From JBIOJM01 sp044450785 (GTDB lineage Bacteria; Planctomycetota; Planctomycetia; Isosphaerales; Isosphaeraceae), in assembly GCA_044450785.1 (NCBI GenBank), contig JBIOJM010000266.1:1-14567 (forward strand): a stretch of 14,567 bases of DNA, in the 5' to 3' direction. The notes beneath the pieces are model-generated. The model was not told where the DNA came from, ran no database searches, and saw only the letters and a program-made list of their open reading frames with translations. A program made the translations under genes and the position numbers. This document shows positions 8,668-14,567 of the stretch, piece after piece (positions within the stretch are counted from its first letter, which is position 1; every line of letters starts with the position of its first letter).

Positions 8668-9489
8668 TTAGTGGGGATGCACGGCCGCCCCGATGAAGAG
8701 CGCCGACAAAAATGTAAAAATGTAAGCTTGTAATAACGCGACAAACAACTCCAAGAGGCTCAAGGCGATCACACCGCCGATGGAAAGCGGCATCACCAGG
8801 AAGAAGACCGCCCCCTGGGCCACCAGGACGAAGCCCAGAATCACCGACAGGACCACGTGGCCCGCGAACATGTTCGCAAACAAACGCAAGGCCAGGACGA
8901 TGTGGCGGATCACGAGGCCGGCGACCTCGATGACGAACATCAAGAGCCACAAGGGAGGCTTCAACCACCCGGGAACGTCCATCGCGGGCACGATCGCCAG
9001 CCAGTAGCCGACGAACCCGAGCTCGCGCATTCCCGCCCAGAGCACGAAGACGAACGTCATCAGGGCGAGCACCGCCGTCACGTTGACGTTGCCGGTGGCT
9101 GACGCACCGCCCGGGAACATCCCCAGCAGATTGTTGAAGAGGACGAAGAAAAAAACCGTCCAGAGGTACGGCAGGAAGCGATCAGCGCCATGACCGCCAA
9201 TCGCCGGTCGCGCCACGTCATTGCGAATGAACAGGAGCAACGCCTCGAACAAATTCATGAACCAGCCACGGCTGTACGGCGTCCGTGCGATGTGCCGGAC
9301 AACCGGCACGAGGACCAGCACCATCAGCACGGCGACCACGACCTCCATGACCATGAAGCGAGTGATCTGGAACCCAGCGATCGAAGGCAGGTCGATCCGC
9401 AATTCGTAGGTTGGCGGATTCCACCACGGAAGCTCGATCGTGTCGTGATCGATCACGTGGCTCAGAGGGTTCTCGGCGGGTCCAGCCAT
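8668..9489 (-). CDS. atpB: F1Fo ATP synthase subunit a
   Basis: Subunit a is the stator half-channel subunit of Fo. The 273-aa membrane protein contains the essential arginine in the LALRLFANMFAGH motif in its fourth/fifth helix region, the FNNLLGMFPG motif after an earlier helix, and a C-terminal ELFVALLQAYIFTFLSALFI helix, all diagnostic of the family. Several long hydrophobic stretches are consistent with five or six membrane helices. The ATG at 9489 has no strong Shine-Dalgarno and lies 34 bases after the preceding gene. The stop (TAA) merges into the Shine-Dalgarno of atpE, which suggests coupling. Confidence 0.96.
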   Translation of the reverse strand: MAGPAENPLSHVIDHDTIELPWWNPPTYELRIDLPSIAGFQITRFMVMEVVVAVLMVLVLVPVVRHIARTPYSRGWFMNLFEALLLFIRNDVARPAIGGHGADRFLPYLWTVFFFVLFNNLLGMFPGGASATGNVNVTAVLALMTFVFVLWAGMRELGFVGYWLAIVPAMDVPGWLKPPLWLLMFVIEVAGLVIRHIVLALRLFANMFAGHVVLSVILGFVLVAQGAVFFLVMPLSIGGVIALSLLELFVALLQAYIFTFLSALFIGAAVHPH

Positions 9490-9523
9490 GTTGATTGATG
9501 GTCGCTCGATGCTTGACTAACGG

Positions 9524-9742
9524 CTAGGGGACCTCTCGTGCGATCCGCAACGTCTGCAACATACCCAACACGAATCCGAGGATAGCGCCCGCGATCGTCG
9601 CCGCCGGGGTCGTTCCCCACCAATGATCCAAACCGAAGCCAATCAGGGCCGGCATCGAGAATTCCAGGGCAACGGTCGTGATCCTCGACGCCCAGCGGAT
9701 GCCTTCAGCGAGCCCGGACGTCGACTCCCGTTCATCAACCAA
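9524..9742 (-). CDS. AtpZ/AtpI-like Fo accessory protein
   Basis: This is a small membrane protein (72 aa with this start) at the head of the ATP synthase operon, the usual place for AtpI or AtpZ. Family members help c-ring assembly or act in Mg2+/Ca2+ supply to the enzyme. It has two hydrophobic segments: roughly residues 18-37, ending in GFGLDHWWGTTP, and about 43-62, containing AGAILGFVLGMLQ. The GFGLDxxxGTxP turn and G-x-x-x-G-F second helix fit the ATPase_gene1 family. The TTG at 9742 is chosen because GGGAGG lies six bases upstream; a GTG at 9760 in the same frame has no such site. AtpI and AtpZ cannot be told apart here. Confidence 0.8.
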   Translation of the reverse strand: MVDERESTSGLAEGIRWASRITTVALEFSMPALIGFGLDHWWGTTPAATIAGAILGFVLGMLQTLRIAREVP

Positions 9743-9881
9743 ACACAACCTCCCTTCCACCCTGAGGTCGACGAGACCGGCGATCGCGCGAACGACCGGA
9801 CGAGTCGGTCAGGGCGATCACGGGCCTTGCCAGATCAATCCGTCGGTGGACTTCGAGGAGGGCGACGACGGTACGGAATCA

Positions 9882-9909
9882 GTTTTACGGGGCAAGTCTC
9901 CCATGTCAA
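9882..9909 (-). promoter_or_regulatory. Sigma70-type promoter of the atp operon
   Basis: On the minus strand a perfect TTGACA (-35, 9904-9909) is followed after 16 bases by TAAAAC (-10, 9882-9887, four of six matches). The start would fall near 9875, giving a leader of about 130 nt before the first gene. An A/T tract (9930-9938) lies where a distal UP element would be. No better candidate was seen between here and the operon. Confidence 0.6.
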
Positions 9910-10084
9910 CTACTCAGCCCCCAGTTCGAGAAATTTTTCACAAAGTCGATCGCATCGATTGGTTAATGGCATAAATAAGCGTGGCATATGGAATATTGCG
10001 GCGGTCCTGAACGCAGAAGTAAGCGGTCACGGAACACGTCTGTGCGACCATCCGTTTCCGTACAACGAAGGGTGAGAACGACGA

Positions 10085-10114
10085 TTGACAGGCGTTGCGT
10101 CGATATGGTATCTG
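10085..10114 (+). promoter_or_regulatory. Sigma70-type promoter of the candidate RNA
   Basis: A perfect TTGACA at 10085-10090 is followed after 18 bases by TATCTG at 10109-10114. TGG immediately precedes this (an extended -10, TGn). The -10 itself matches at three positions only, so the call rests on the perfect -35, the extended -10 and the terminator about 170 bases downstream. It is divergent from the atp promoter about 180 bp away. Confidence 0.5.
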
Positions 10115-10120
10115 ATAAGA

Positions 10121-10291
10121 AGCGATTTCAAGCAAACGCTTTCTCCTCCGAAACGACGCTCCTCGATCCGTCCGGTTCGACCCACTCCGGGGGCCCGTCA
10201 TGCTATCGCGCGTGCGCATCGAGTCCGTCCGAACAGCGACTCAAAGGCGGCTTCGAACCGGAACGACCGGTTTGATGGCCGCTTTTTTTTT
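10121..10291 (+). ncRNA. Candidate small RNA or attenuator leader
   Basis: This is a roughly 170-nt transcription unit bounded by a promoter (10085-10114) and a strong intrinsic terminator (10243-10291), with no convincing protein frame inside. The 5' end can form a 5-bp hairpin (AAGCG 10120-10124 with CGCTT 10137-10141). CTCGAT 10162-10167 is complementary to ATCGAG 10218-10223. GAGTC 10221-10225 can alternatively pair with GACTC 10238-10242. TCCGTCCG occurs twice (10167-10174, 10224-10231). TCCGGTTCGA at 10171-10180 is perfectly complementary to 10253-10262 in the terminator's 5' arm. I see no tRNA, tmRNA, SRP RNA or RNase P signature. It may be a free sRNA, or the leader of the DUF4912 gene that starts 224 bases after the terminator. 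The 5' end is inferred. Confidence 0.5.
10243..10291 (+). terminator. Strong intrinsic terminator with 9-T tract
   Basis: The upper stem TCGAACCGG (10253-10261) pairs with CCGGTTTGA (10267-10275) around an AACGA loop. The lower stem AAAGGCGGC (10243-10251) pairs with 10277-10286 with one bulged G and G-U pairing. One T-T mismatch separates them. Nine T residues (10283-10291) follow on the plus strand. This is the clearest rho-independent terminator in the window. Confidence 0.85.
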
Positions 10292-10435
10292 GTCCTGAAC
10301 GCGTGACGAACATTTGGCTAACCGACGGCGGGGCTCGCTCGACCTTGGAATCGCTGGCTTAGACCGCTCGAAGAGCACCGAGCCATAGCCTGCTCAGTCC
10401 GGGATGCATGGAGTTTTCCGGATCGGTCCACTCAC

Positions 10436-10466
10436 GGATGAATGTCGCATTTAATCACATTCATCC
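10436..10466. promoter_or_regulatory. 10-bp dyad flanking a -10 box upstream of the DUF4912 gene
   Basis: GGATGAATGT (10436-10445) and ACATTCATCC (10457-10466) are a perfect inverted repeat with an 11-base spacer, so the half-site centres are 21 bp apart, two helical turns. The spacer contains TTTAAT (10450-10455), a five-of-six match to a -10 box, although no convincing -35 is present 16-18 bases upstream. It could be a repressor operator or an mRNA hairpin. It lies 48 bases before the chosen start. Confidence 0.55.
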
Positions 10467-10514
10467 CTCGCGGCGGCCGGTCGGGCGAAACGAGGGGTGT
10501 CGGAGTGGCACCGT

Positions 10515-11612
10515 ATGACTGCCGATGCGCTCAAGGACTGCAATAAAAGACGTCTTGCCCAGTTGGCCAAGGAAAAAGGGATCACCGGCTGGCACGCGAT
10601 GAGGAAGGATCAGTTGATCCGAGCGTTGTCGCTTCCGCGTTCCGCGCCGTCGAAGTCCAATAAACACAGGCGGTCGCCGGCGCCGGTCGCCGCTCGCCGC
10701 AAGAAGTCGGGCACGGTCCCATCGTCTTCCCCCGCCCGCCGCGCGACACCTTCCGGATCACATCATCCCCGACCGATCACACCCATCCAACCGCTGGACC
10801 ATGCTTGCCAGAAAGACCGCATCATCGTTTTGACGCGCGATTCCTACTGGTTGCACGCTTACTGGGAGTTGAGCCGGACCACCCTTTCGCGAGCGCGAGC
10901 GGCCCTGGGACAAGATTGGCACGGGGCACGCCCCATCTTGCGAGTCATGGATGTCTCCAGTGACGACACGACCTCGGCTGCCGAGTGCCAGGTGCGCGAC
11001 ATCTCCATCCACGGAGGCGTGAACAACTGGTATATCGATGTGCTCGAGCCGCCGCGATCCTATCGGATCGACATCGGATATGTCTCTCGCCGGGGAAGAT
11101 TTTACGTACTGGCCCGTTCCAACGTCGTGACAACCCCCAAGGCCGGCGTGACGGACGCCCTCGACGAAAACTGGACGAACGTGCAGAAGCAGTTTGAGAA
11201 GATCCAGAACCCCTCCGCGAATGGCAATGGGGCCTCCCACCACGCTTCCCCGATCGACCTCCGCGATCTCTTCGAGGAGCGGCTGCGCCACCCGATGGGC
11301 AATGCGACTCTGCAACACCTGGCGACCACGTCACTGCCTTCTTTCGGACGTGACTTCCATTTCCACGTCGACGCCGAGTTGATCGTCTATGGCTCGACCG
11401 AGCCGAACGCGCGGGTGACGCTCCAAGGTGAGCCGGTTCAGCTCCGGTCCGATGGCACGTTCACCGTCCGCTTCAGCATGCCCGATGCGCGCCAGATCAT
11501 CCCGGCCGTCGCGTCCAGCGCCGACGGAATCGAAGAGCGGACCATCGTGCTCGCCGTGGAACGGAACACGAAGCAACTGGAGCCGATGATTCACGACAAT
11601 AACGAGATTTGA
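10515..11612 (+). CDS. DUF4912 protein with N-terminal Rho_N/SAP-like domain
   Basis: This 365-aa protein has three parts. Residues 5-40 resemble the Rho_N/SAP helix-extended-loop-helix (KRRLAQLAKEKGITG, then MRKDQLIRAL), a module that binds nucleic acid in other proteins. A basic Pro/Ser/Arg-rich linker runs from about 41 to 95. The DUF4912 body follows, starting with IIVLTRDSYWLHAYWELS (103-120), with a beta-rich stretch (NNWYIDVLEPPRSYRIDIGY) and a C-terminal VDAELIVYGSTEPNARVTLQG motif. The biochemical function is not established. The start is ATG 10515, which has CGGAG nine bases upstream; a GTG at 10497 in the same frame lacks a spaced Shine-Dalgarno. It is probably co-transcribed with the UVR-motif gene 50 bases downstream. 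A dyad and an attenuator-like element lie upstream. No signal peptide is seen. Confidence 0.82.
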   Translation: MTADALKDCNKRRLAQLAKEKGITGWHAMRKDQLIRALSLPRSAPSKSNKHRRSPAPVAARRKKSGTVPSSSPARRATPSGSHHPRPITPIQPLDHACQKDRIIVLTRDSYWLHAYWELSRTTLSRARAALGQDWHGARPILRVMDVSSDDTTSAAECQVRDISIHGGVNNWYIDVLEPPRSYRIDIGYVSRRGRFYVLARSNVVTTPKAGVTDALDENWTNVQKQFEKIQNPSANGNGASHHASPIDLRDLFEERLRHPMGNATLQHLATTSLPSFGRDFHFHVDAELIVYGSTEPNARVTLQGEPVQLRSDGTFTVRFSMPDARQIIPAVASSADGIEERTIVLAVERNTKQLEPMIHDNNEI

Positions 11613-11662
11613 GATTTCGATCCTGAGCGGCCCGGCGGTCAAGTCGATCGGGATTGATTCGA

Positions 11663-12418
11663 TTGAGCCAAGATATAGAACGCCTGCTGAACGACTGGGA
11701 ATTCGAGCCGGACCAACTCCAGGTCCGCGTCATCGTCGGTGACGACGGTCGGGAAAAAATCCAGATGCGGATCGACCTGGGAGTGGTCCAGATGGAACTC
11801 TCCGGCCGGCCCGACGGCACCCGCCCGGAAGGACACGAGTCGCTGCTCGACTTCTACGAAGCCAAGGCGAAAGACGCAATCGAAACGGGCACTCCCTTAT
11901 CGTTGAGCCCGGACGATTGTGCCCAGTTGATGCGAGAGGGACTCCAGTATTACCACCGCTACCTCTCCGCGTTCCATCTCGAGCGATACGACCTCGTGGT
12001 CCGCGACACCGAGCGAAATCTCCGGCTGTTCGCTTTCGTCGGCCGCCACGCCGCTCGTCAGCGGGACAAAATCGAGTTCGACCGCTACCGGCCTTACGTC
12101 CAGATGATGTACACCCGCGCGTTAGCGTCGCTGTCGCTCAAAGCCGAGGATCATCGCGGCGCCCTCTCCAAAATCGATGACGGAATCAAAGCCATTCGCC
12201 GATTCCTTCGTGAATACAAGCAGGAGGAACGCGAAACCGAATGTTCAGAGCTGCGCTTCCTGGTGCGCTGGCGCCGTGAAGTCGAACGCGAGCGACCGAT
12301 CGACCTGCTCGAAAAGCTGGAACACCAACTCGAGCTGTCCGTCGCTCTCGAGGACTACGAAGAGGCCGCCCGGCTTCGCGACAAGATCCGCCGGCTCCAG
12401 GCTCCCGACTCGCGATAG
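11663..12418 (+). CDS. UvrB/UvrC (UVR) motif-containing protein
   Basis: This 251-aa soluble protein has a UVR motif at its C-terminus (residues about 215-246; core LEDYEEAARLRDKIRRL). The short helical hairpin mediates UvrB-UvrC contact in excision repair but is also found in unrelated proteins such as McsA and Clp ATPases. The rest is not UvrB or UvrC. The N-terminus contains a short beta region (IQMRIDLGVVQMEL, 33-46), and the middle is helical with conserved-looking runs (YYHRYLSAFHLERYDLVVRD, 96-115; FDRYRPYVQMMYTRALA, 139-155). The function is unknown. TTG 11663 is chosen because GGGA lies nine bases upstream and MSQDIERLL is a natural N-terminus; an in-frame TTG at 11654 is the alternative. 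It is likely in an operon with the DUF4912 gene. Confidence 0.8.
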   Translation: MSQDIERLLNDWEFEPDQLQVRVIVGDDGREKIQMRIDLGVVQMELSGRPDGTRPEGHESLLDFYEAKAKDAIETGTPLSLSPDDCAQLMREGLQYYHRYLSAFHLERYDLVVRDTERNLRLFAFVGRHAARQRDKIEFDRYRPYVQMMYTRALASLSLKAEDHRGALSKIDDGIKAIRRFLREYKQEERETECSELRFLVRWRREVERERPIDLLEKLEHQLELSVALEDYEEAARLRDKIRRLQAPDSR

Positions 12419-12705
12419 AGTTGCCGAGCACCGGAATTCGCACCAGAAAGCTTTCAAGAATCCGCCGGCACGCGGCAGCTCCATCTTGAACATCGGTCCC
12501 GACATGGTTAGATTGATTCAGTCTGGTTCATCCGGACACAACCTCTGCCTTGTTCGATACGGGGTGGTCCTTTTGGCGAACCAACATTAAACCCGTCGGG
12601 AACCGATGTCGGCACCTAAGAACTTAGTTCCTTGTGTGTCTCAGGTACCCACTTGAACTGCGGGTTCTCAAAAGCATCCCACCGGCATTATGGTGGAGGT
12701 TCATT
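12419..12705. other. Non-coding convergent gap
   Basis: This gap separates the UVR gene and the converging PmoA-family gene. No protein or RNA gene is supported. It contains a 10-base palindrome (GAAAGCTTTC, near 12447-12456), a small hairpin CCACC/GGTGG at 12679-12683/12692-12696, and no T-tract terminator after the UVR stop. A frame reading through from the UVR gene has no family features. Confidence 0.5.
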
Positions 12706-12748
12706 TTGCCCGTGCCTTCCCCCGCCTCGCGGGGGCGGACGCGGGCAA
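12706..12748 (-). terminator. Large GC-rich hairpin after the PmoA-family gene
   Basis: TTGCCCG (12706-12712) pairs with CGGGCAA (12742-12748), two C-G pairs follow, and CCCCCGC (12719-12725) pairs with GCGGGGG (12729-12735) around a CTC loop. This makes about 16 bp of stem. It starts 22 bases after the stop codon of the minus-strand gene. There is no U-tract on either strand beyond a weak TCTCTTT on the plus side, so efficiency as a terminator is uncertain. It could serve both converging transcripts. Confidence 0.55.
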
Positions 12749-12770
12749 TCTCTTTGATTGGGCTCGTGGA

Positions 12771-13997
12771 TCAGTTCTTCTCGAGTTCGAGAGTCGGCGG
12801 CCTGGCATAACCATCGAAGAGCCGGTGGAGCGCGGCCGTCTCCATCTCCCCCTCGTGGAGAATGACGCGGTAGCGGAACGCGATCGTTTGCCCGGCGGGG
12901 ATTGTGTAGTCACCTTTCTCAGACTTTCCAAAGTCGTGCCATCCGAATGGATTGGCGGCGAACAAGCCGTAGGGTCGCACGTGCCATGTCGTGGGGAAAC
13001 GAAAACTACCGGGATGGTTGAACACGGCGATGCCGACCGTCTTGTCGTTCACCGGTCCGATATAATCAACCCAAGGGGATGCTTGACCCCATGCTTTTTC
13101 ATCCGTCAAGCCTTCGGCATTGGTGATCTTTCCACCCTTCCTCCTTGTAACGTCCATCGAGGAGGCGACGCGCAGGCCGAACATCCCTTCCTTCGTGTCG
13201 TGGAAAGTCACCGGGCCGTCGGTCGCATGAAGCTTGATCTCGAAATCAAAGATCCGCGCGTTTTTCGTGCGATAGAACGTCGCCACGCGCTCGTCCCGGC
13301 AGACCCTCCGAGCGTCGGGCCCCTGCCAATCATCCTTGGTGGCAAGACGCCCCATTACCGGCCCTTCGACGACGATCGACCGATCGGTCTCCCGAATCGT
13401 CCCGGAGTTCTTTGCCTCCCCCCAGAAATCCACACCGTTGACGTTGCCATGAGTGAACCAGCAGGATCGCTGGTGCGGATGATCGTGATCCTCGCCGGCA
13501 ACGGTCTCCATGGGGTACGCCCGGGTGTACGGTGCACCGGTCGGGCCGATCAGTGGGAAGAAGAACGGCTTGTTACCGGCGTCGACGTGGTACGCGGTCA
13601 AGAGCCGTTGATCCAGCTCGACAAGGAGGTCTCGTCCCCGGGAACGAAACGCGATCCCTCGGCTCAAATCCGGCTCTCGCAAGGATCGTTTCGTGAGAAT
13701 GTAGCCAGTGGCTCGACCTTTGGCGACATTGGGCAGAATCGTCGCCAGGAAGCGTCGATCACCCTCCTGAAAGACCTGGGCCGGAACGTTTTCGTTCGGG
13801 CTGGTCGAAACCGCGAAGTAGAAGCCGACGGCGAGGCCAGCCTCGACCTCGGCCACGACGGGTGTCTCGCCCAGGTCGACGTCTCCTCCTCGAACCAAAA
13901 GGCGCCACGACTCCGCGCGGGCAGGCTGGAAGGCCAGAGCCACGCAGAACCAGAGTCCAATGAAGACAGCACCCTTCGGACGCTTAAATTCACACAT
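12771..13997 (-). CDS. Secreted PmoA-family (DUF6807) protein
   Basis: This 408-aa protein has a Sec signal peptide: MCEFKRPKGA, a hydrophobic core at about 11-22, and cleavage after ARA at 26-28. The C-terminal two thirds match the PmoA/DUF6807 family common in planctomycetes and their relatives. Key motifs are the His-rich EDHDHPHQRSCWFTHGNVNG (169-188), followed by VDFWGE, then GLTDEKAWG, WVDY, and the terminal PYGLFAANPFGWHDF and FRYRVILHEG. The family name refers to methane oxygenase but there is no evidence of methane oxidation. The His/Asp cluster suggests a metal or sugar site, and relatives often sit near carbohydrate-use genes. The start is ATG 13997, with GAGGA about ten bases upstream; an open frame to 14132 only adds non-homologous sequence. 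The gene stands alone. Confidence 0.85.
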   Translation of the reverse strand: MCEFKRPKGAVFIGLWFCVALAFQPARAESWRLLVRGGDVDLGETPVVAEVEAGLAVGFYFAVSTSPNENVPAQVFQEGDRRFLATILPNVAKGRATGYILTKRSLREPDLSRGIAFRSRGRDLLVELDQRLLTAYHVDAGNKPFFFPLIGPTGAPYTRAYPMETVAGEDHDHPHQRSCWFTHGNVNGVDFWGEAKNSGTIRETDRSIVVEGPVMGRLATKDDWQGPDARRVCRDERVATFYRTKNARIFDFEIKLHATDGPVTFHDTKEGMFGLRVASSMDVTRRKGGKITNAEGLTDEKAWGQASPWVDYIGPVNDKTVGIAVFNHPGSFRFPTTWHVRPYGLFAANPFGWHDFGKSEKGDYTIPAGQTIAFRYRVILHEGEMETAALHRLFDGYARPPTLELEKN

Positions 13998-14140
13998 GGA
14001 TCTTCGGTCCTCGCCTTCGTCTGAGATGGTCAAACACCGGCACGCGCGTTTCTTGAACTTCGCCCCAAAGGGGCCGTAACAGCGGTTTCCAGGCCCCTTC
14101 CGACTGCCCGCATTCCACCTCCCGGTTCCCACTGCCCACT

Positions 14141-14149
14141 ATTGTAGCA
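14141..14149 (-). promoter_or_regulatory. Possible extended -10 promoter of the PmoA-family gene
   Basis: On the minus strand TACAAT (14141-14146) is preceded by TGC (14147-14149), an extended -10. The -35 position (TCGTTC) is poor. The start would lie near 14134, giving a leader of about 137 nt. The divergent region 13998-14305 holds no other gene. Confidence 0.4.
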
Positions 14150-14194
14150 TCGGTCGGATGCCCGAACGATTTCGGAGTGATCGTCATTTTGTCG

Positions 14195-14223
14195 TTGATG
14201 CAGGACGGAGGAGTGATTATAGT
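14195..14223 (+). promoter_or_regulatory. Sigma70-type promoter of the RRM gene
   Basis: TTGATG (14195-14200, four of six) and TATAGT (14218-14223, five of six) are separated by exactly 17 bases. Transcription from about 14230 would give a leader of roughly 75 nt that contains a seven-T run at 14261-14267. Confidence 0.65.
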
Positions 14224-14305
14224 TTTTTAACGATTCGGACTCTGGTCACTGTGGGTTGTCTTTTTTTCGTACAGGTCGGTGGAGAGCCTTTATCGGGCGA
14301 TAGCG

Positions 14306-14567
14306 ATGGCGAAGCGGCTTTACGTGGGAAACCTCAAGTACACACTCTCATCGGCACAGCTCCAGGAGTTATTCGAGCAGTACGGGACGGTGAGCTCCGC
14401 ACAGGTCTTGAGCGACCGGGAGACGGGGCGAAGCCGGGGATTTGGCTTTGTTGAAATGTCGAATGACGACGAGGCCGTCGCGGCGATCGAGAGTTTGGAC
14501 GGGCAGGAATATGACGGACGCCGGCTCACGGTCAACGAAGCGAGGCCCCGCACTCCTGGTGGAGGAG
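14306..14567 (+). CDS. RRM-domain RNA-binding protein (truncated by window end)
   Basis: Only the first 87 residues are in the window, with no stop reached. They form nearly a complete RNA recognition motif. RNP-2 is LYVGNL (residues 5-10) and RNP-1 is RGFGFVEM (44-51), with the aromatic residues that stack on single-stranded RNA (Y6, F46, F48). They are followed by AIESLDGQEYDGRRLTVNEARP. The visible end turns Pro/Gly-rich (TPGGG), as in the small glycine-rich RRM proteins of cyanobacteria and planctomycetes, which act as RNA chaperones, often cold-induced. The ATG at 14306 has only a weak GGGCG nearby; no in-frame start lies closer to the promoter. It is divergent from the PmoA-family gene. 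Confidence 0.9.
   Translation, partial: MAKRLYVGNLKYTLSSAQLQELFEQYGTVSSAQVLSDRETGRSRGFGFVEMSNDDEAVAAIESLDGQEYDGRRLTVNEARPRTPGGG

Noticed and set aside
10171..10190. GGTTCGA resembling a tRNA T-loop
   Set aside because: The flanking bases do not form a 5-bp T-stem, and no acceptor, anticodon or D-arm could be built around it.
9938..10219. 93-aa minus-strand frame in the atp upstream region
   Set aside because: No ribosome-binding site or family features; it crosses the opposite-strand promoter and is not compatible with the atp promoter layout.
12690..14024. 444-aa open frame on the plus strand
   Set aside because: Antisense shadow of the PmoA-family gene, which has a signal peptide, a ribosome-binding site and family motifs.
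14158..14454. 98-aa plus-strand frame overlapping the RRM gene
   Set aside because: It overlaps in another frame a clear RRM with RNP-1 and RNP-2, and begins upstream of the promoter.

Overview
The window looks like a chromosomal segment from a high-GC planctomycete, most likely of the Isosphaeraceae/Gemmata type. The evidence is indirect: an ATP synthase operon whose c and b subunits carry Sec-type signal peptides, a DUF4912 protein with an N-terminal Rho_N/SAP-like module, a UVR-motif protein of the type seen next to such genes in planctomycetes, a secreted PmoA-family (DUF6807) protein, and strong G/C preference at third codon positions. No rRNA gene or other definitive taxonomic marker is present.

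Layout. (1) 1-2322, plus strand: a CPBP-family membrane protease and a calcineurin-like metallophosphoesterase. They are separated by a heptamer-repeat inverted element with perfect 27-bp arms. (2) 2319-9742, minus strand: a complete canonical F1Fo ATP synthase operon, transcribed right to left as AtpZ/AtpI-like, atpB, atpE, atpF, atpH, atpA, atpG, atpD, atpC. A sigma70-type promoter lies near 9882-9909. Genes are closely packed or overlapping, except for a 188-nt structured gap between atpE and atpF. The operon converges on the phosphoesterase gene and their stop codons overlap in one CTAG. (3) 9743-10514: a roughly 770-bp non-coding divergent region. It holds the atp promoter, a plus-strand promoter, a strong intrinsic terminator with a 9-T tract, and a 10-bp dyad around a -10 box. 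No plus-strand protein gene precedes the terminator, so the roughly 170-nt unit is either a small RNA or an attenuator leader. A segment upstream matches the terminator's own 3' arm and could pair with its 5' arm. (4) 10515-12418, plus strand: the DUF4912 gene and the UVR-motif gene, probably one operon. (5) 12771-13997, minus strand: a secreted PmoA-family (DUF6807) protein with a large hairpin just past its stop. (6) 14306-end, plus strand: an RRM RNA-binding protein cut off by the window edge, with a good promoter.

Functionally the core is energy conservation. The ATP synthase genes form a full proton-type F1Fo complex plus a small Fo accessory protein. The flanking genes look like independent housekeeping or lineage-specific genes. 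I see no insertion sequence, phage, CRISPR array, tRNA or rRNA. The most novel signal is the switch-like RNA element at 10085-10291 ahead of the DUF4912/UVR operon.
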